DNA from: JBFHER01 sp041584055
Lineage (GTDB): Bacteria > Bacteroidota > Bacteroidia > Bacteroidales > UBA5342
DNA length: 28,771 nt
Direction of reading: 5' to 3'
Assembly: GCA_041584055.1 (NCBI GenBank)
Contig: JBFHER010000014.1
Span: forward strand, 1-28,771
This document shows positions 14,710 through 25,400 of this stretch, piece by piece; the stretch's first letter is position 1; every line of letters begins with the position of its first letter. Position numbers and translations under genes: made by a program. The notes below the pieces were generated by a model. That model saw only the letters and a list, made by a program, of their open reading frames with translations, did no database searches and was not told the DNA's origin.

Positions 14710-14961
14710 ATGCATAACGTTGGAAAAATTGATCGATTGATTCGTGTTTTACTGGCCCTTCTTATTCTGGCACTGGATCAATTTAATGTCATAAAAGGAG
14801 ATCTTGCTTCCGGCCTGCTATTTGTGGCCGTGGTCCTTGCTGTCACAGGATTAAAGGGCTGCTCCCCCATTTACTCACTGATCGGTCGTGGCACATGCGG
14901 GCTTCCTAACGACAAAGACACTCATACCATTATTAAACCAAAAGAACTCAAGCTTAAATAA
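14710..14961 (+). CDS. Small YgaP-type membrane protein (DUF2892)
   Basis: 83 residues. It has the DUF2892 pattern: an N-terminal NVGKIDRLIRV, two hydrophobic helices (about 11-25 and 33-48), then GCSPIYSLIGRGTC with Cys51 and Cys63. In E. coli YgaP this membrane domain is fused to a rhodanese domain; here it stands alone, next to the triple-rhodanese eanB across the divergent regulator. That suggests a role in sulfane-sulfur handling at the membrane, but the family function is not established. The charged C-terminal tail (KPKELKLK) is probably cytoplasmic. Confidence 0.85.
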   Translation: MHNVGKIDRLIRVLLALLILALDQFNVIKGDLASGLLFVAVVLAVTGLKGCSPIYSLIGRGTCGLPNDKDTHTIIKPKELKLK

Positions 14962-15085
14962 TGCCGGATTATCAAAACAGGTAATTCTACGACTTTTCAT
15001 GCAACCATTATTGTTGTAACTTCGTCTTTATTTAGAATTCCTTTTAATTATGAATGGAATTGAACTCATCTTAAATTAATATGGC

Positions 15086-16507
15086 ATGAAAAAGATCTAC
15101 CTATCGCTTTTAAAACTCATGTTCTTACTCGTCATTCTTGCACCTGCATTTACGTCTTGTGAAAAACAGGAAGAAAATAATCCTATACCGGGAAAACTGG
15201 AGTTCTCTTTTGTTGCTGATGAAATTGAAAACAGTTTGAAATCGGCGACGATGGATACTGATACAGTAGAGGGATTAAATTATCATCTACTGGTTTCGGT
15301 AATGAATGAAGACAGTGTTCTCGTGCTTGATAAGGAAGTTATTCCTCTGTATAAGTTTGGCACAGAATTTATCAGTCAAAAGGTTGAACTGGATAACGGG
15401 GCCTACTTCTTATCATTGTTTATGGTGATTAATCCGCAGGGAGACGTTGTTTATGCAGCACCAAAAGCAGGTTCAAAACTGGCCTATCTGGTAAAAAATC
15501 CATTGCCGCTCTACTTCAAGGTTACAGCAGGAGTCACCAGTAGAATACCAGTGGAGGTATTACCGGTGAATAATCAACCACCTGCAGACTTCGGATATGT
15601 TGCTTTTGCAATTGACATTGTTCGTCCACTCACCTTTTACACGGCCGTTTATTTAAAATATGCTGATATGATAATGGCTCCTGGCAAATATATTTCTGCC
15701 TATCTAAAAGTATTTGATCCGGGCGGATGGGGGTATCGATTTAAAGCAGAAGCAACAGTAAACAAGTTTATTGTTAAAGGTATGTCTGGGATTTACACTT
15801 TTAAGGTTATGCTTGAGGATGGTTCTGAACACACGTTTCAAATCCCCATGGAGGATTTGATTGCCACATCAGAAACAAATCCATTGTTATTGGGCATTGG
15901 TACTTCCCATACAGTTTATGAAAAGGTTTTCAGGACCTCCCCTGACAGCACAGCCGATGCAATGATTACTGATTTAAACTTCTCCGAAAATTTTGGAGAT
16001 CACCCCGTTTTTGAAGCATCATTTTTTACAGAACCGATACTGACAGTTATGAGGACAAAACGTAGTCTGATGTTTATGGATATCCGCAGGGAGTTACCAA
16101 AATCTGCGACCATAACCAGAGTAGAGTTAATTCTGAATGCTGTTCACAACGTTGACCCCTATCTTGATTCTGCATTCTCCATTGTTCCAAATCCATTTTA
16201 CAAAGGATATCTCAAGCACATTGTAGAGCCATGGGAAGAACATGAAGTGACCTGGGAGAAACAACCAAAAACAATTGATGCCAACATGGTGACACTAGAC
16301 TATATGCCCTGGAAATCCTCAATTACGTATATATATGATATAACTAAGCTCTACGTTCCTGAACAGGAGATTGCTGTGCAAAGTTATGGTTTTATGTTCG
16401 TTCACGGGGATGAGCAAATGCCTGGAGGTATGCAATTTGCGTCAAGCGACGCCAGAGAAGAATGGATGCGACCCAGGTTTAAAGTATATTACACACTCCC
16501 CAATTAA
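15086..16507 (+). CDS. Lipoprotein with C-terminal DNRLRE-like domain
   Basis: 473 residues from ATG 15086. A lipoprotein signal precedes Cys25 (AFTSCEKQEE), so the protein is lipid-anchored, probably in the outer membrane. Residues about 35-290 are unrecognised and beta-rich, with two parts resembling immunoglobulin-like folds. Residues about 300-470 resemble the DNRLRE domain seen in secreted bacterial proteins: TSPDSTADAMITDLNFSENFG at the start, then HIVEPWEEHEVTWEKQP, and a final MQFASSDAREEWMRPRFKVYY. No catalytic residues are evident. It is flanked by the DUF2892 gene 124 bp upstream and a strong terminator downstream, so it appears monocistronic. Function unknown; a structural or binding surface protein is likely. 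Confidence 0.75.
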   Translation: MKKIYLSLLKLMFLLVILAPAFTSCEKQEENNPIPGKLEFSFVADEIENSLKSATMDTDTVEGLNYHLLVSVMNEDSVLVLDKEVIPLYKFGTEFISQKVELDNGAYFLSLFMVINPQGDVVYAAPKAGSKLAYLVKNPLPLYFKVTAGVTSRIPVEVLPVNNQPPADFGYVAFAIDIVRPLTFYTAVYLKYADMIMAPGKYISAYLKVFDPGGWGYRFKAEATVNKFIVKGMSGIYTFKVMLEDGSEHTFQIPMEDLIATSETNPLLLGIGTSHTVYEKVFRTSPDSTADAMITDLNFSENFGDHPVFEASFFTEPILTVMRTKRSLMFMDIRRELPKSATITRVELILNAVHNVDPYLDSAFSIVPNPFYKGYLKHIVEPWEEHEVTWEKQPKTIDANMVTLDYMPWKSSITYIYDITKLYVPEQEIAVQSYGFMFVHGDEQMPGGMQFASSDAREEWMRPRFKVYYTLPN

Positions 16508-16517
16508 CGTATTAACA

Positions 16518-16559
16518 ATATAAAAAGAGAGAGAGTTTTCTGACTCTCTCTTTTTATAT
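16518..16559 (+). terminator. Strong hairpin terminator after the DNRLRE lipoprotein gene
   Basis: A 16-bp perfect stem (16518-16533 with 16544-16559) encloses a 10-nt loop. The A5 and T5 runs lie in the stem base, so it can work in both directions: for the lipoprotein gene from the left, and as a backstop for the minus-strand T9SS operon, whose last stop is 215 bp to the right. Confidence 0.85.
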
Positions 16560-16774
16560 ATTCAAAACGCAAAGCACAGGCCAACATGGCCATCATCGCT
16601 TTAAAGCTAGCACCTGCGCAGTCTTGCTGAGGATTCATTTTCACAGGGGATGCTCCATCAAAGAATAAATGTATTAACGTGTCACAAATACACTATTTTC
16701 TAAATCAGGTTCGCTAATTTATGCTTCGCTCGCAAACATGTTATCTGATCCAATAAACGTTCATACAAAACCTA

Positions 16775-18550
16775 CTAAGGGATGTAAATAACACGCTTAG
16801 ACTCATTGATATAATCTGACATATTGTTGACCTGTAGCAGCTGTTTTAAGGAGACATTGTATTTCCTGGCAGTTTCTCTTAAATCATGTCCCTGCCAAAT
16901 CATCTCTATTTCCCTAACGGGGATAAACATGATGTTATCCGGAGGGGTGATAAATGGTGTCAACAAAACATTGTAATACGTAAATTCAAACGAAGAAAGT
17001 CCCATTCTTTGGGCAATTCGCTCTTTTGTTTCTCCCGGTTTTAATTGATAAGCAACCACCTTAGGGGGCGCTTTTACATTCTTGAACAAGTAAATTGCCC
17101 CTCGCTTTTCCTTCTCTGTTTTTCTTCTGATTGAAATATTATTTTCTATGTAATCACCGGCTGCAAGAATGTGTACCTTATTGGAATCGATCCCCGAGAA
17201 ATCGGTGAATTGCATTTCATAACTACTTGCCTGATAATACGAACGCATCAGGTTTAAATCTGAACCTCCGGTTGCATTGGCAAACCCAATAGCCATAATG
17301 CTCGTTCCGGGAATTCTCTCGCACAATTCACCTATTTTCCTTAATCCTTCCACCAAATACATATCCGGATCATATCCTTCAACATAGTAGGCTGTATCTA
17401 AAATATGAACAGGTAAGAGGAACGATACATCCACCGCATTTTCGGCACTTAGCACGTGTTGTACAGCTTTTAAAATCTCCCTGCTGACACGTGTACTGTC
17501 ACGGAAAATATTTTCCTGATGCTTAACCGGAATACTTACGCCATATTTTTCCTGGAACATTGTCAATGCAATTCGCCCCTGCTCCCTTAACTGAATCGTT
17601 AACTTGTCATTGGGATCCAGTGCTTCATAAATCTCATCCTCAAATGCTCCCTCCGGCACAGGTTCAAGTTCCAACATGAACTTATCGAAACTGACCAGTC
17701 CCTTCCCCTTTCGCGAAGCCAACAGGAAAGTGCTGTCATTCAGAAAAGAAATGCCTAATTCGTTTCGTCCACTTTGAATCTCATTAGGTAAATACAATTC
17801 GGGCGGGTTATCCGTATTCATATTGTAATAGAAAATATCATAATTCCCTTTCTCCAGTCTGTCGGAAGAGAAAAACAATATTGAATCATTAAATATTGTA
17901 GGATACATTTCATCCGCATCCGTATTATGTCTGAATGCGCTCACCCGATTTTTCTCATTGTCCCATAAATAGAGGTCGTAATCACCATTTTTGGTCATAA
18001 AAATGGTTTCCCTGTATTTGTTGCTGAAGGTTGGGAATGCCACATAATCACCGATAATATTTCCTTCCCACTCTTCTTCCTTTTTAACGTAGCCATCGTC
18101 TACTTTTACGTAAAAAAGCTTGCTTTTTGTCCTTAAACGATTAAACTCCGGAAGCAAGCCTGATTTCCCGTCTTCAAAAAAAGCCAGTCCCCCATTGTGC
18201 TTTTGTTGATTGGCATCCCCCTCAAATGGTTGTACTTTAAACCTCCTGCGGTCTTCATAGCGCGACACATAAACCATTCTGGATTCTTTAAACTTAGATC
18301 GGATCATGTTCTCTTCGCCAGCTTCCTTATCTGCTTTCTCAATTTCAGGATCAACCGATGAACTTAAAATCAGGGTATCACCATGCACCTGCATCCCCAT
18401 GAAAACCTCGGTTTTCAACCATCTCAGAGATCTTTTTTTAACATCAACAATTTTTCTTGGACCAAGCACATTTATTAGAGAATCATTCGCTGCAAAAACA
18501 GGGTTGAATGATGCAGTAATTAATAATATGTAAAATATAATTGTTCTCAT
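16775..18550 (-). CDS. Periplasmic PD40 / degenerate OmpA-like / double LysM protein of the T9SS surface operon
   Basis: 591 residues. A signal peptide spans 1-20 (cut near VFA-AND). Residues about 165-290 have PD40-type beta-propeller repeats (PTFSNKYRETIFMTKNGDYDL and PTIFNDSILFFSSDRLEKGN). Residues about 375-490 follow the OmpA C-terminal layout (LRKIGELCERIPGTSIMAIG, then the RSYYQASSY helix and a late RR), but the peptidoglycan-binding Asp and Arg signature positions are not recognisable. Two LysM modules follow (about 500-545, starting YQLKPGETKERIAQRMGL, and 550-591), which would restore peptidoglycan anchoring. The gene starts 15 bp after the PorP/SprF gene. PD40-OmpA proteins commonly sit with PorP/SprF genes and T9SS adhesins in Bacteroidota, so it probably braces the outer-membrane complex to the cell wall. 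Confidence 0.82.
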   Translation of the reverse strand: MRTIIFYILLITASFNPVFAANDSLINVLGPRKIVDVKKRSLRWLKTEVFMGMQVHGDTLILSSSVDPEIEKADKEAGEENMIRSKFKESRMVYVSRYEDRRRFKVQPFEGDANQQKHNGGLAFFEDGKSGLLPEFNRLRTKSKLFYVKVDDGYVKKEEEWEGNIIGDYVAFPTFSNKYRETIFMTKNGDYDLYLWDNEKNRVSAFRHNTDADEMYPTIFNDSILFFSSDRLEKGNYDIFYYNMNTDNPPELYLPNEIQSGRNELGISFLNDSTFLLASRKGKGLVSFDKFMLELEPVPEGAFEDEIYEALDPNDKLTIQLREQGRIALTMFQEKYGVSIPVKHQENIFRDSTRVSREILKAVQHVLSAENAVDVSFLLPVHILDTAYYVEGYDPDMYLVEGLRKIGELCERIPGTSIMAIGFANATGGSDLNLMRSYYQASSYEMQFTDFSGIDSNKVHILAAGDYIENNISIRRKTEKEKRGAIYLFKNVKAPPKVVAYQLKPGETKERIAQRMGLSSFEFTYYNVLLTPFITPPDNIMFIPVREIEMIWQGHDLRETARKYNVSLKQLLQVNNMSDYINESKRVIYIP

Positions 18551-18565
18551 GTGATCCTAAATTGT

Positions 18566-19447
18566 CTATCTGTTTGAAAGCAAATTTCTGTTTTTTCTGG
18601 GAATTGTAAAATGAAGTTGTATCTCATGACTGTTCCCTGTAAAGTTTGCCAGTTCACCCGCATCCACCATATAGCTATAACCTACTCTCATGTAATTTGT
18701 CACCTTAAGGTCTCCCATAACAATGGCAGAAGCACCGAGACGGTAAGACCCACCCAACCAAAGCCAGTCTTTAAAAAGAAGAAACGCTCCCGCTTCCATG
18801 ATGGATGAGTTTATGCCATGCGATTTAAAAAGTCCCATGGTTTTAAAACGCCAGTCGGCACTAAATTTTAGCCAGTATGATGCATTTGCATACACCGTTA
18901 ACAAATTCACAAAATTTGATTCTCCCGGTGCGAATTGGTAGTAGGCACTTCCGCCAATGTGAAAATTCTGATAAAACAGATTTAAACCTGCTCCGGCGAT
19001 GGGTGCACCATAATTGTAAATATCCGATACTGACTCAAGGTATGCGGTATTTCCATCTTCAATATGGTAGTCAATCAGTTGATATCCTCCAAGTATCCCG
19101 GCCGTCATATACATCTCGTTTGCCAGTCGAACATCTGCATCAATTGAAAATGCAGCAGTCTGCAAATCCCTTAGTCCAATTGTTTCACTCAAAAACAAGG
19201 CGCCGATCCCAAAATGTTTTCGGGGAAATGGCATATGAAAGCTGGCCGCACCCGTATTTGGTGATCCCGGGAAACCATTCCATTGATTGTTATACAACAA
19301 GGTGCCGCTTATTTCATTTTGAACCGCGTTATAGCCCGGATTAATAAATTCAATTGTCTTTATTAATTGTCCAAACTGAAGCTCATATTGAGCCTTTGCA
19401 GTCACAATTATGAAAAACAAAACGAATATGAATATCACTCTCTTCAT
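18566..19447 (-). CDS. PorP/SprF-family type IX secretion outer-membrane protein
   Basis: 293 residues. The signal peptide ends near TAKA-QYELQ (residue 19). The family opening is clear: QLIKTIEFINPGYNAVQNE, then LLYNNQWNGFPGSPNTG and a series of amphipathic beta-strands with aromatic ends, as expected of an outer-membrane barrel or barrel-like lipid-facing protein. It starts 6 bp after the giant-protein stop, so they are co-transcribed and probably translationally coupled. In Flavobacterium johnsoniae, SprF is needed to secrete and attach SprB, which carries a type B C-terminal domain. By analogy this copy is the dedicated partner of the giant repeat protein. Confidence 0.9.
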   Translation of the reverse strand: MKRVIFIFVLFFIIVTAKAQYELQFGQLIKTIEFINPGYNAVQNEISGTLLYNNQWNGFPGSPNTGAASFHMPFPRKHFGIGALFLSETIGLRDLQTAAFSIDADVRLANEMYMTAGILGGYQLIDYHIEDGNTAYLESVSDIYNYGAPIAGAGLNLFYQNFHIGGSAYYQFAPGESNFVNLLTVYANASYWLKFSADWRFKTMGLFKSHGINSSIMEAGAFLLFKDWLWLGGSYRLGASAIVMGDLKVTNYMRVGYSYMVDAGELANFTGNSHEIQLHFTIPRKNRNLLSNR

Positions 19448-19453
19448 TACAGA

Positions 19454-22400
19454 CTATTGCTTCTTGATAACTTCAACAAAATTTCTCAACTCCCTTCTTA
19501 CCCCATCCTCATCCGTATATGAAATCAGATAATAATATGTTCCGGCCGGATAATCCCTGAAATCAAACTCATTCTGATAATTATTTGCATCGTAGATTTC
19601 CTGTCCCCATCGGGTGTAGATACGCACGCGATTATCCGTGTAATGCTGAACACCTCCTATGTATAAATGACTATCAAAATTACCATCAACCACGATCATA
19701 TCAATAAGCTGCGGATCTAAGCGTGAATTTAGATTTAAGCTATGCAAAGATTCGAAACTGATAGGGGTGGCAGGTTTTCTAACCAGAATTGTATGATCTC
19801 CTCCGAGTGTAACCAGGGTTGATTCATCAATATCAATCCAGTCACCTCCATCTACCTGATATTGCAGGCCTGCATCGCGCGTTGCGCGTTCACCATTTAT
19901 CTCAAATCGTCCCTGATCACTGATGATGTGTACCAGAGATATCAATGGAAGTTCTGGGCGGCCAGGCGCATAAACATCAAAAGATTCCGACGCGAAATAG
20001 CTGATACCATCCGAAGGATATCGCACATTGAATAGTTCTTCCTGTGCTGAGATGAATCTGGAAATATCAAAACTTGTTCCGGTGACTGCATATTTTTCAT
20101 GATCGTACACTACTTCCAGTGAGTCGTTCAGATTAATGAGTTGTTCATCTTCAAAATCAATGCTTGCAAAGCTTGGGCCATCTGGTCTTGCCGGAATTTC
20201 CAGCTCAAATGGTTCAGACGCATAACTGGTATCAGTCGCAGCAACCGTAAACCAAAGGTTCTGTCCCGGTGTTAAAATAACCGGCAAGTTAGGTCCCGTG
20301 ATGGGATTAATCATTTCAGCATTGTCAGAATAAACCATCCTTTCTTCAACCGTTTCTACCGTAGATTCTTCTAAATAATCGATTGAATACATTGGTGGTA
20401 AGGGACGGATGGGTGATTCCAACTTAAATGTATCCGACACAAACGACAACCCACTTGCCAATTGACGATACCAAATGGAAACTCCAGGTATCATCGGGAT
20501 AACAGCATTCGTACCTCCGTTTAGGAAGGTAAAGTCCTTATCCGTCGACCACACGATGAGCTGATTTAAGCGTTCTTGTGTTGTCTCATTCTCGAAGTCG
20601 ATGCTCAGCTGTGCTCCTGGTCTGGATGGAATCTTCAATGGCAACATGTTTGATGGCACTGTACTTTCAGTTGAGACATATCTGATATAAAGGATTGTAT
20701 CTTTGTCCGTTGGGTAAAGTTTCAGAACGGAAGAACCATCACCCTTTAATGCATCTGCCATATCCGAATACCATGAATATTCAACATTTGTTGCAAATGG
20801 CTTATTGATTCGTTCATTGAAATAATCAATGCTATAGGCCGGCGGATTTCCTGCCGGCAAGACATCCAATATAAGTGACACATTCCGTGGTTCATCAATT
20901 TGTCGGGCATAAATCTTAAATCCACCTTCTAAGGGGTAATCAATTTCAACTGACTCCCCAGTGATGATGATCCACTCACCGTCGCTGCCATCACTAGACG
21001 TGATGCTGTATTCCATGCTCGGTGTCGTTCCGCGCAACATGTTCTTTGAAATATCAGCTTCAACAGCCTCAAAAGAGATGGCTTCAGATTTTGAGAATGG
21101 TTTTGTGGACGCACTCATATCCCCTTCAAAATAAGCGTATGTATTACTTGCTGCTACACGGATCAGAATATCTCCGGTTTCAATCACCGTATCGCCAACA
21201 TTCTTTTCAAATGCATTCACTTTCTCCCAAACAATTCCGCTATCTATGGAAATCTCATAAGCCAAAGGATCCGTGACCCCACTCACCGGATTCCATGCGA
21301 TGATGTTCAAATAATCATCGTAGGTACTGATGGACGGTGCTTTTGAGCGAGGATTAATCCGAAGAATGGCTGTCCCGGAAGCAAACGATGATCCAGATGC
21401 AGGAACCCTCACATCCACCTTTCTAAAGCCCTGTGCAGAAGTAGGAATATAATCTTTAAGCGATTGCCCTTCTGAAACAAGATTAAACTGTCCAGTTACA
21501 TTCCATTCACAGTTAATCGGCACATTGTAAACGGTTTCTTCCTCATAATTTATCTTTACTTCGGGTGTTGGTGTTAAGGCAGGAACAACCAGTGTAAACG
21601 TTTTCGAAACAAAGGATGTATCTGTCGATTTGTATCTAAAGAATATCGAGTCTATCTCCTCTTTCGGATTTACCGACACCCTGAATCCCATACCACTAAA
21701 GGGTTCTTGCATCAAGGGATCCTCAGAAAACTCAATTTTGTTGGACACTTCTTCATTGCTTGCCTCATTCCAGTAATCAATTGTGAAAACCGGGGCTTCA
21801 CGTCGATTCGGGATCCTCAATGTCTGGATTTTTGAAGGCACTCGCACTGCTGTTGATGCATAGCGAATGTATAGAACCGAATCAACTCCGGGAGATAGCA
21901 GATATGCTTCCCCCTGCCCTTTTTCAGCATCTGACATATCTGCTTTTTTGGCTACCTCAACGGTATCAACAATTATTTCTGACAAAGTTTCATTGGCAAA
22001 ATCAATTCCAAACTCAGGCGCTGACAATGCAAATCTCACATCCAGGATATGGCCGAAATTGGTTTCTTTTCCCTTTTGTCGAACAAATATTTTATAACCT
22101 CCTCCCAAGGGGTAATCAATAAACGTGGTATCATCCGTTGCGGTGACCCATGTCCCGTCCAGTCCAATGGTGGAGTTTAAACTATATTCCATTTCGTAAC
22201 TGGTACCGGTTAGTATCCCTTTTGAAATATCAGCTTTTACATCATCATACAATAACAAGGTGATGGCCCTAAACTCCTGGTCAGAATATGCTTTTGACCC
22301 GGCAAAATGCTCGCTACCAACCGTCGTATTTGCTTTAAGTCGCAATTGCAACTCCCCTTTTGCCACATGAACGTCACCAATATAAAGGGTTTTTCCTACA

Positions 22401-25400
22401 CAATCGATCCAACTCAAACCATTGTTTATAGAATATTCATAGAGCATATAATTTTCATAACCCGCCACATACTCCCAGGTTGCTGAATCACCCTCATCAT
22501 CGTAGGTAATAAATTTTGGAGAAGGAGGGCGGGGCGACAAAGTCAACAGCGTATCTTCTGAGGCAAATGCCGTAATTGTTGCCCTTAAACGAATCGGAAG
22601 GGCCTCACCGGGACCATTTTCCTCAGGAATAAAATCTCGGATACTTTGCCCATTTGAAATTTCGGTATAATTACCATTCACATTCCACTCACAGAGGTCT
22701 CCAATATTTCTTAAGGACTCCTCTTTATAATTAATAACGGGGGATGGTTTATTCGGACGGAATGGCACAACCAGCTCAAACACCTCAGATGCGAACCTGT
22801 TGTTTTCTGCCACATGCTGAAAGAAAAGCGAATTCCCCGGCTCAACATCCACGTTTCCATTTCCACCTGTCAACACCACATCCGGATTTGACTGTTCCCA
22901 ATACTTAATTGTACTTGAAACGGTTTCAGAGGTCATCAGATTATCATAATCAATAGAAAAAACAGGTGTTGGCACATACCTTGCAGGCACTTCCAGTTTA
23001 GAGATTGCTGACTTAAATTCTTTGTCAGAGGCAAGTCGTCTAAACCACACATCCTGCTCCGGCTTTAAGAGAAGCACCTTGTCTTCTCCTGATAGTGGTG
23101 ATGACAATGCACTATCATAACCATATTCTACGTCAAGACCGATTAGTTCAAGGGTCGATTCATTAACATAATCAATTGTATAAGTTAATGTTTCACGTGC
23201 AGGTATGATGAGTTCCTGAACTTTTGACGGTACTGTTGTTTCTGTGATCTTAGTACGGAGGTACAGGGTTTTTTGTGCGGCTGTCACATTCAGTGCAGGT
23301 GCCATCACCCCATCCCCAGACACAAATCCGGTTTGGTTGCTGTTCCATGTCATCTCATCCGTCAGTTGCAATGGATTATCCAGCGTCTCATTGAAATAAT
23401 TAATGCCATAATTCGGTGCATCAGCAGGTGGTTTCACCTCAATCACCACCCTTCTATTGCTTTCCAGCCCCTTCTGACGAACCATCACAAAGAAGCCGCC
23501 ATTCATATCAAAGCTAACATTGGTATTTCCATTACTTGCAGTCAACCATGTTCCATTGTCCCAATCCGTTGCATTAAGACTATATTCAAGCTTTGAAGAG
23601 GTTCCGGTGATTTGACCGGAAATCAGGTTGATGGCGATGTAACTTAATGAGATTGATTTCTCTCCGGAGAAGGTCGTATTGGATACCACCTCTTCACCGG
23701 CAAATCGTTCCTTACCTGTGGCATTACTTGCTGCCAGCCTTAAACTTAAATCACCTGCAAGGATTTCAATATCGGCAGGTATCTCCTGATTGAATCCATC
23801 ACACTCATCCCAACTTGTATTGTTAATATTATATTCGTAATCCGAAGCATTTGCAAATCCGGCAATACCGCTCCATCCAAATAAATTGGGTATACTGATA
23901 TCATCATAAGTGTTGATCTGCGGAGCTCTATTTCTGGCCGGGATTACGATGAGCTGTTCCAGGGATGCAAATGACTTTGATGCTTGCGGAATTTTTAAGC
24001 TGACCGTTTTATTACTGTTTCCATACGCCGGGATATGAGGCGTTAGCACCGTGTTATTTGCAAGGGCTTCAAACGATCCGTTCAAATCCCACTGACAGGA
24101 AGGTGGCACATTCGTAATAACTTCCCCAACATAATTAACCACAGCCTGTGGAGTTGCAGGACGTGCCGGCACATTGAGGTAGAAGATACTGGAAGCCAGA
24201 GACACATTTTGAACGGCTGGTTTTATGAACCATAGGTTTGTTCCTGGATTCAGCGCTAATTTCCCACCTGTCCCTTTGGTTGTCGATGCCATATCAGCAC
24301 TGTTTGCATATTCAATGCCGGTGGATACATTCTCATTTGTTGTCTCTGTTTCATAATTAACAGAAAAAGAAATCAATGGTCTGGCGGGAACACTCAGTGC
24401 CGTTGAAATCAGTGATGAAAAAGATCCTGCAGTTGCCCTTTTTCTAAAATAATACGACGTTGAAGGAACCACTTTAAGCGGGCTGTTGCTTCCGGGTTGA
24501 GCAGAGGACATATCACTTTGAACCGACCAATCAACATCACTTCCAACATTTTCTTTTGTTTTCTCGTTTACATAGTCAAGAGTATACACCGGAACTGCAG
24601 GTCGATTCGCTACCACAAGATGCAAAATCTCTGACGCAAACGATTGATTGGCGATCGCAACCTTTTGGAACCACAGATCCTTACCCGGAGTTAATGCTAA
24701 GACCTGACCATTCCCCATGGTAGATGAAGTCATTGACGAATTGTATGACCACTTGTCTTCAGTACTAATCACCTGATTGGTTGTTTCCTGCAAATAATCT
24801 ATGGAATATGAAATCCCTGGTCTGGCAGGAACGTCAAGTTCAGTTATTGCGGAGGCAAATGAAGTGCTTGTTGGTTTCTTTCTGAAATAATAAATATCCC
24901 CCGGAGTCAATGACAGGTAGGCGTTTGTGCCACTTGTTGAACCATTCATGTCAGCGCTCTTTGACCACTCAACCGTGGAAGCAACAGTGCTGTTAGTCCT
25001 CTCATTAACGAAATCAATGCCATACGAAACAGATGACGGAGGACCGGGAACGGTAAGTTTGTAAATGGCGGATGCCAGTGAGACATTAGGGACTGCAGTT
25101 TGCTTAAACCAGATATCAGTTCCGGGGGTTAATTTAACCGGACTGCCTCCTCCAATTGATGGTGAATACAGGTATTCGTTGTTCGCATAAATAACGTTTG
25201 AAGCAACGGCTTCGTTGGTTTGTGCTGCTTGATAATTGATTGAATAGGACAGAACAGGACGCGCCGGCACATTCAAAGCTGAAGAAATTTCGGATGAAAA
25301 TGAGCTTACAGTTGACTTCTTCCTGAAGTAATAATTACGTGAAGGGAATAGATCCATAAAGTCATCAGGTCCGACAGATGATCCTGACATATTTGACGCA

